From Leisingera sp. JC1 (GTDB lineage Bacteria; Pseudomonadota; Alphaproteobacteria; Rhodobacterales; Rhodobacteraceae), in the NCBI RefSeq assembly GCF_001679925.1, contig NZ_LYUZ01000093.1, forward strand, positions 10,486 through 46,553: DNA of 36,068 nt. Direction: 5' to 3'. How positions within the stretch are numbered: position 1 is the stretch's first letter; each line of letters starts with the position of its first letter. Under the pieces are notes generated by a model. The model searched no databases. It was given only the letters and a program-made list of their open reading frames with translations, and had not been told where the DNA came from. Both the position numbers and the translations under genes were made by a program. Of this stretch, positions 35,820-36,068 are shown piece by piece.

Positions 35820-36068
35820 GGCTCTGACTCAGTTTTGGTGCAACTTCGGCCTCCCTCAGATCAGAGCGCTTGAACGAGCCGCGCTTTGAGCAGGTCGATG
35901 TTCGCCCTTCCATACATCTGGCGTTTGAGCGTCTTGAGGCGGTTAATCTGCCCTTCAGTCTGCCCGTTCGACCATGGTTCCCGAAGCGCCGCGGCGACGG
36001 CTGCCTGATCGCGCCGCAGCCCGCGGGCAAAGGCACCGAGCAGCCCGTCTTCCGCTTCATTCAGCCAT
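35820..36068 (-). mobile_element. End of an ISL3-like insertion sequence
   Basis: The element boundary is proposed at 35820, where GGCTCTGACTCAG begins; ISL3-family ends typically start GGCTCT. The preceding 8 bp, GTATTCAA (35812-35819), would be the target duplication, since ISL3 elements usually make 8-bp duplications. The transposase 3' end lies 41 bp inside the boundary. The other end is outside the window. Confidence 0.65.
35861..36067 (-). CDS. ISL3-family transposase, C-terminal fragment at the window edge
   Basis: 68 codons in the frame starting at 36067, reading off the window edge: LREPWSNGQTEGQINRLKTL, then KRQMYGRANIDLLKARL. The PWSNGQTEGQINRLKxxKRxMYGRA block is the conserved C-terminal part of ISL3 (IS204/IS1001/IS1096/IS1165) DDE transposases, including the last catalytic Glu. 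It reads in a different frame from the longer open frame in this place. Confidence 0.9.
   Translation of the reverse strand, partial: WLNEAEDGLLGAFARGLRRDQAAVAAALREPWSNGQTEGQINRLKTLKRQMYGRANIDLLKARLVQAL

Noticed and set aside
35545-36060. 171-residue protein
   Set aside because: The first 80 codons only read the transposase gene in another frame. The real content is a cut gene end plus the end of an insertion sequence.

Overview
The window reads as a chromosomal segment of a high-GC alphaproteobacterium of the Rhodobacteraceae, most likely the Roseobacter group (Leisingera/Phaeobacter/Ruegeria-like). The basis is the protein sequences, the degP-rarA-crcB-rluC gene order, the DUF1127 genes, and a palindrome-rich intergenic repeat of a type I associate with this family. 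The genus is an inference. Nearly everything from 1 to 30994 is on the minus strand; the plus-strand genes lie at 22046-24031 and 31106-35079.

Left flank (1-7441): a tight minus-strand operon degP-rarA-crcB-rluC, then a DAHP synthase gene (aroF/aroG type) preceded by an aromatic-rich leader peptide and an intrinsic terminator (a predicted attenuator), then a chemoreceptor gene.

Ribosomal block (7546-26755): the S10-spc-alpha cluster in the usual order, cut into at least four transcription blocks. Block 1 is rplB-rpsS-rplV-rpsC-rplP, ending at a 15-bp terminator hairpin. Block 2 is rpmC-rpsQ-rplN-rplX-rplE-rpsN-rpsH-rplF-rplR-rpsE-rpmD, with a promoter candidate and a terminator. Block 3 is rplO-secY-adk, also with both. 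Block 4 is rpsM-rpsK-rpoA-rplQ. Between blocks 1 and 2 lies a 5.2-kb island of seven non-ribosomal genes: a zinc deacylase, a small membrane protein, a 2OG-Fe(II) oxygenase-like protein, a lipoprotein, an alpha/beta hydrolase, and a secreted pair under a promoter framed by three identical-pattern palindromes. Between blocks 2 and 3 lie two tandem DUF1127 genes, each followed by a hairpin with a CCUCCUCC loop and a terminator. These look like two unannotated anti-Shine-Dalgarno ('cuckoo'/CcsR-type) small RNAs.

Right flank (27113-36068): a 904-residue fusion of an ammonium-transporter domain to GGDEF and EAL domains, then a LysR regulator divergent from dabB-dabA (the two-gene inorganic-carbon accumulation complex), and finally the end of an ISL3-like insertion sequence that has cut a membrane-protein gene. 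rplB is the last ribosomal gene on this side; rplW, rplD, rplC and rpsJ are not in the window.

The observations I rate highest are the DUF1127-linked small RNA pair, the aromatic leader peptide and attenuator of the DAHP synthase gene, the triple-palindrome promoter, and the Amt-GGDEF-EAL fusion. All RNA structures and promoters were read by eye; none was folded or scored computationally.
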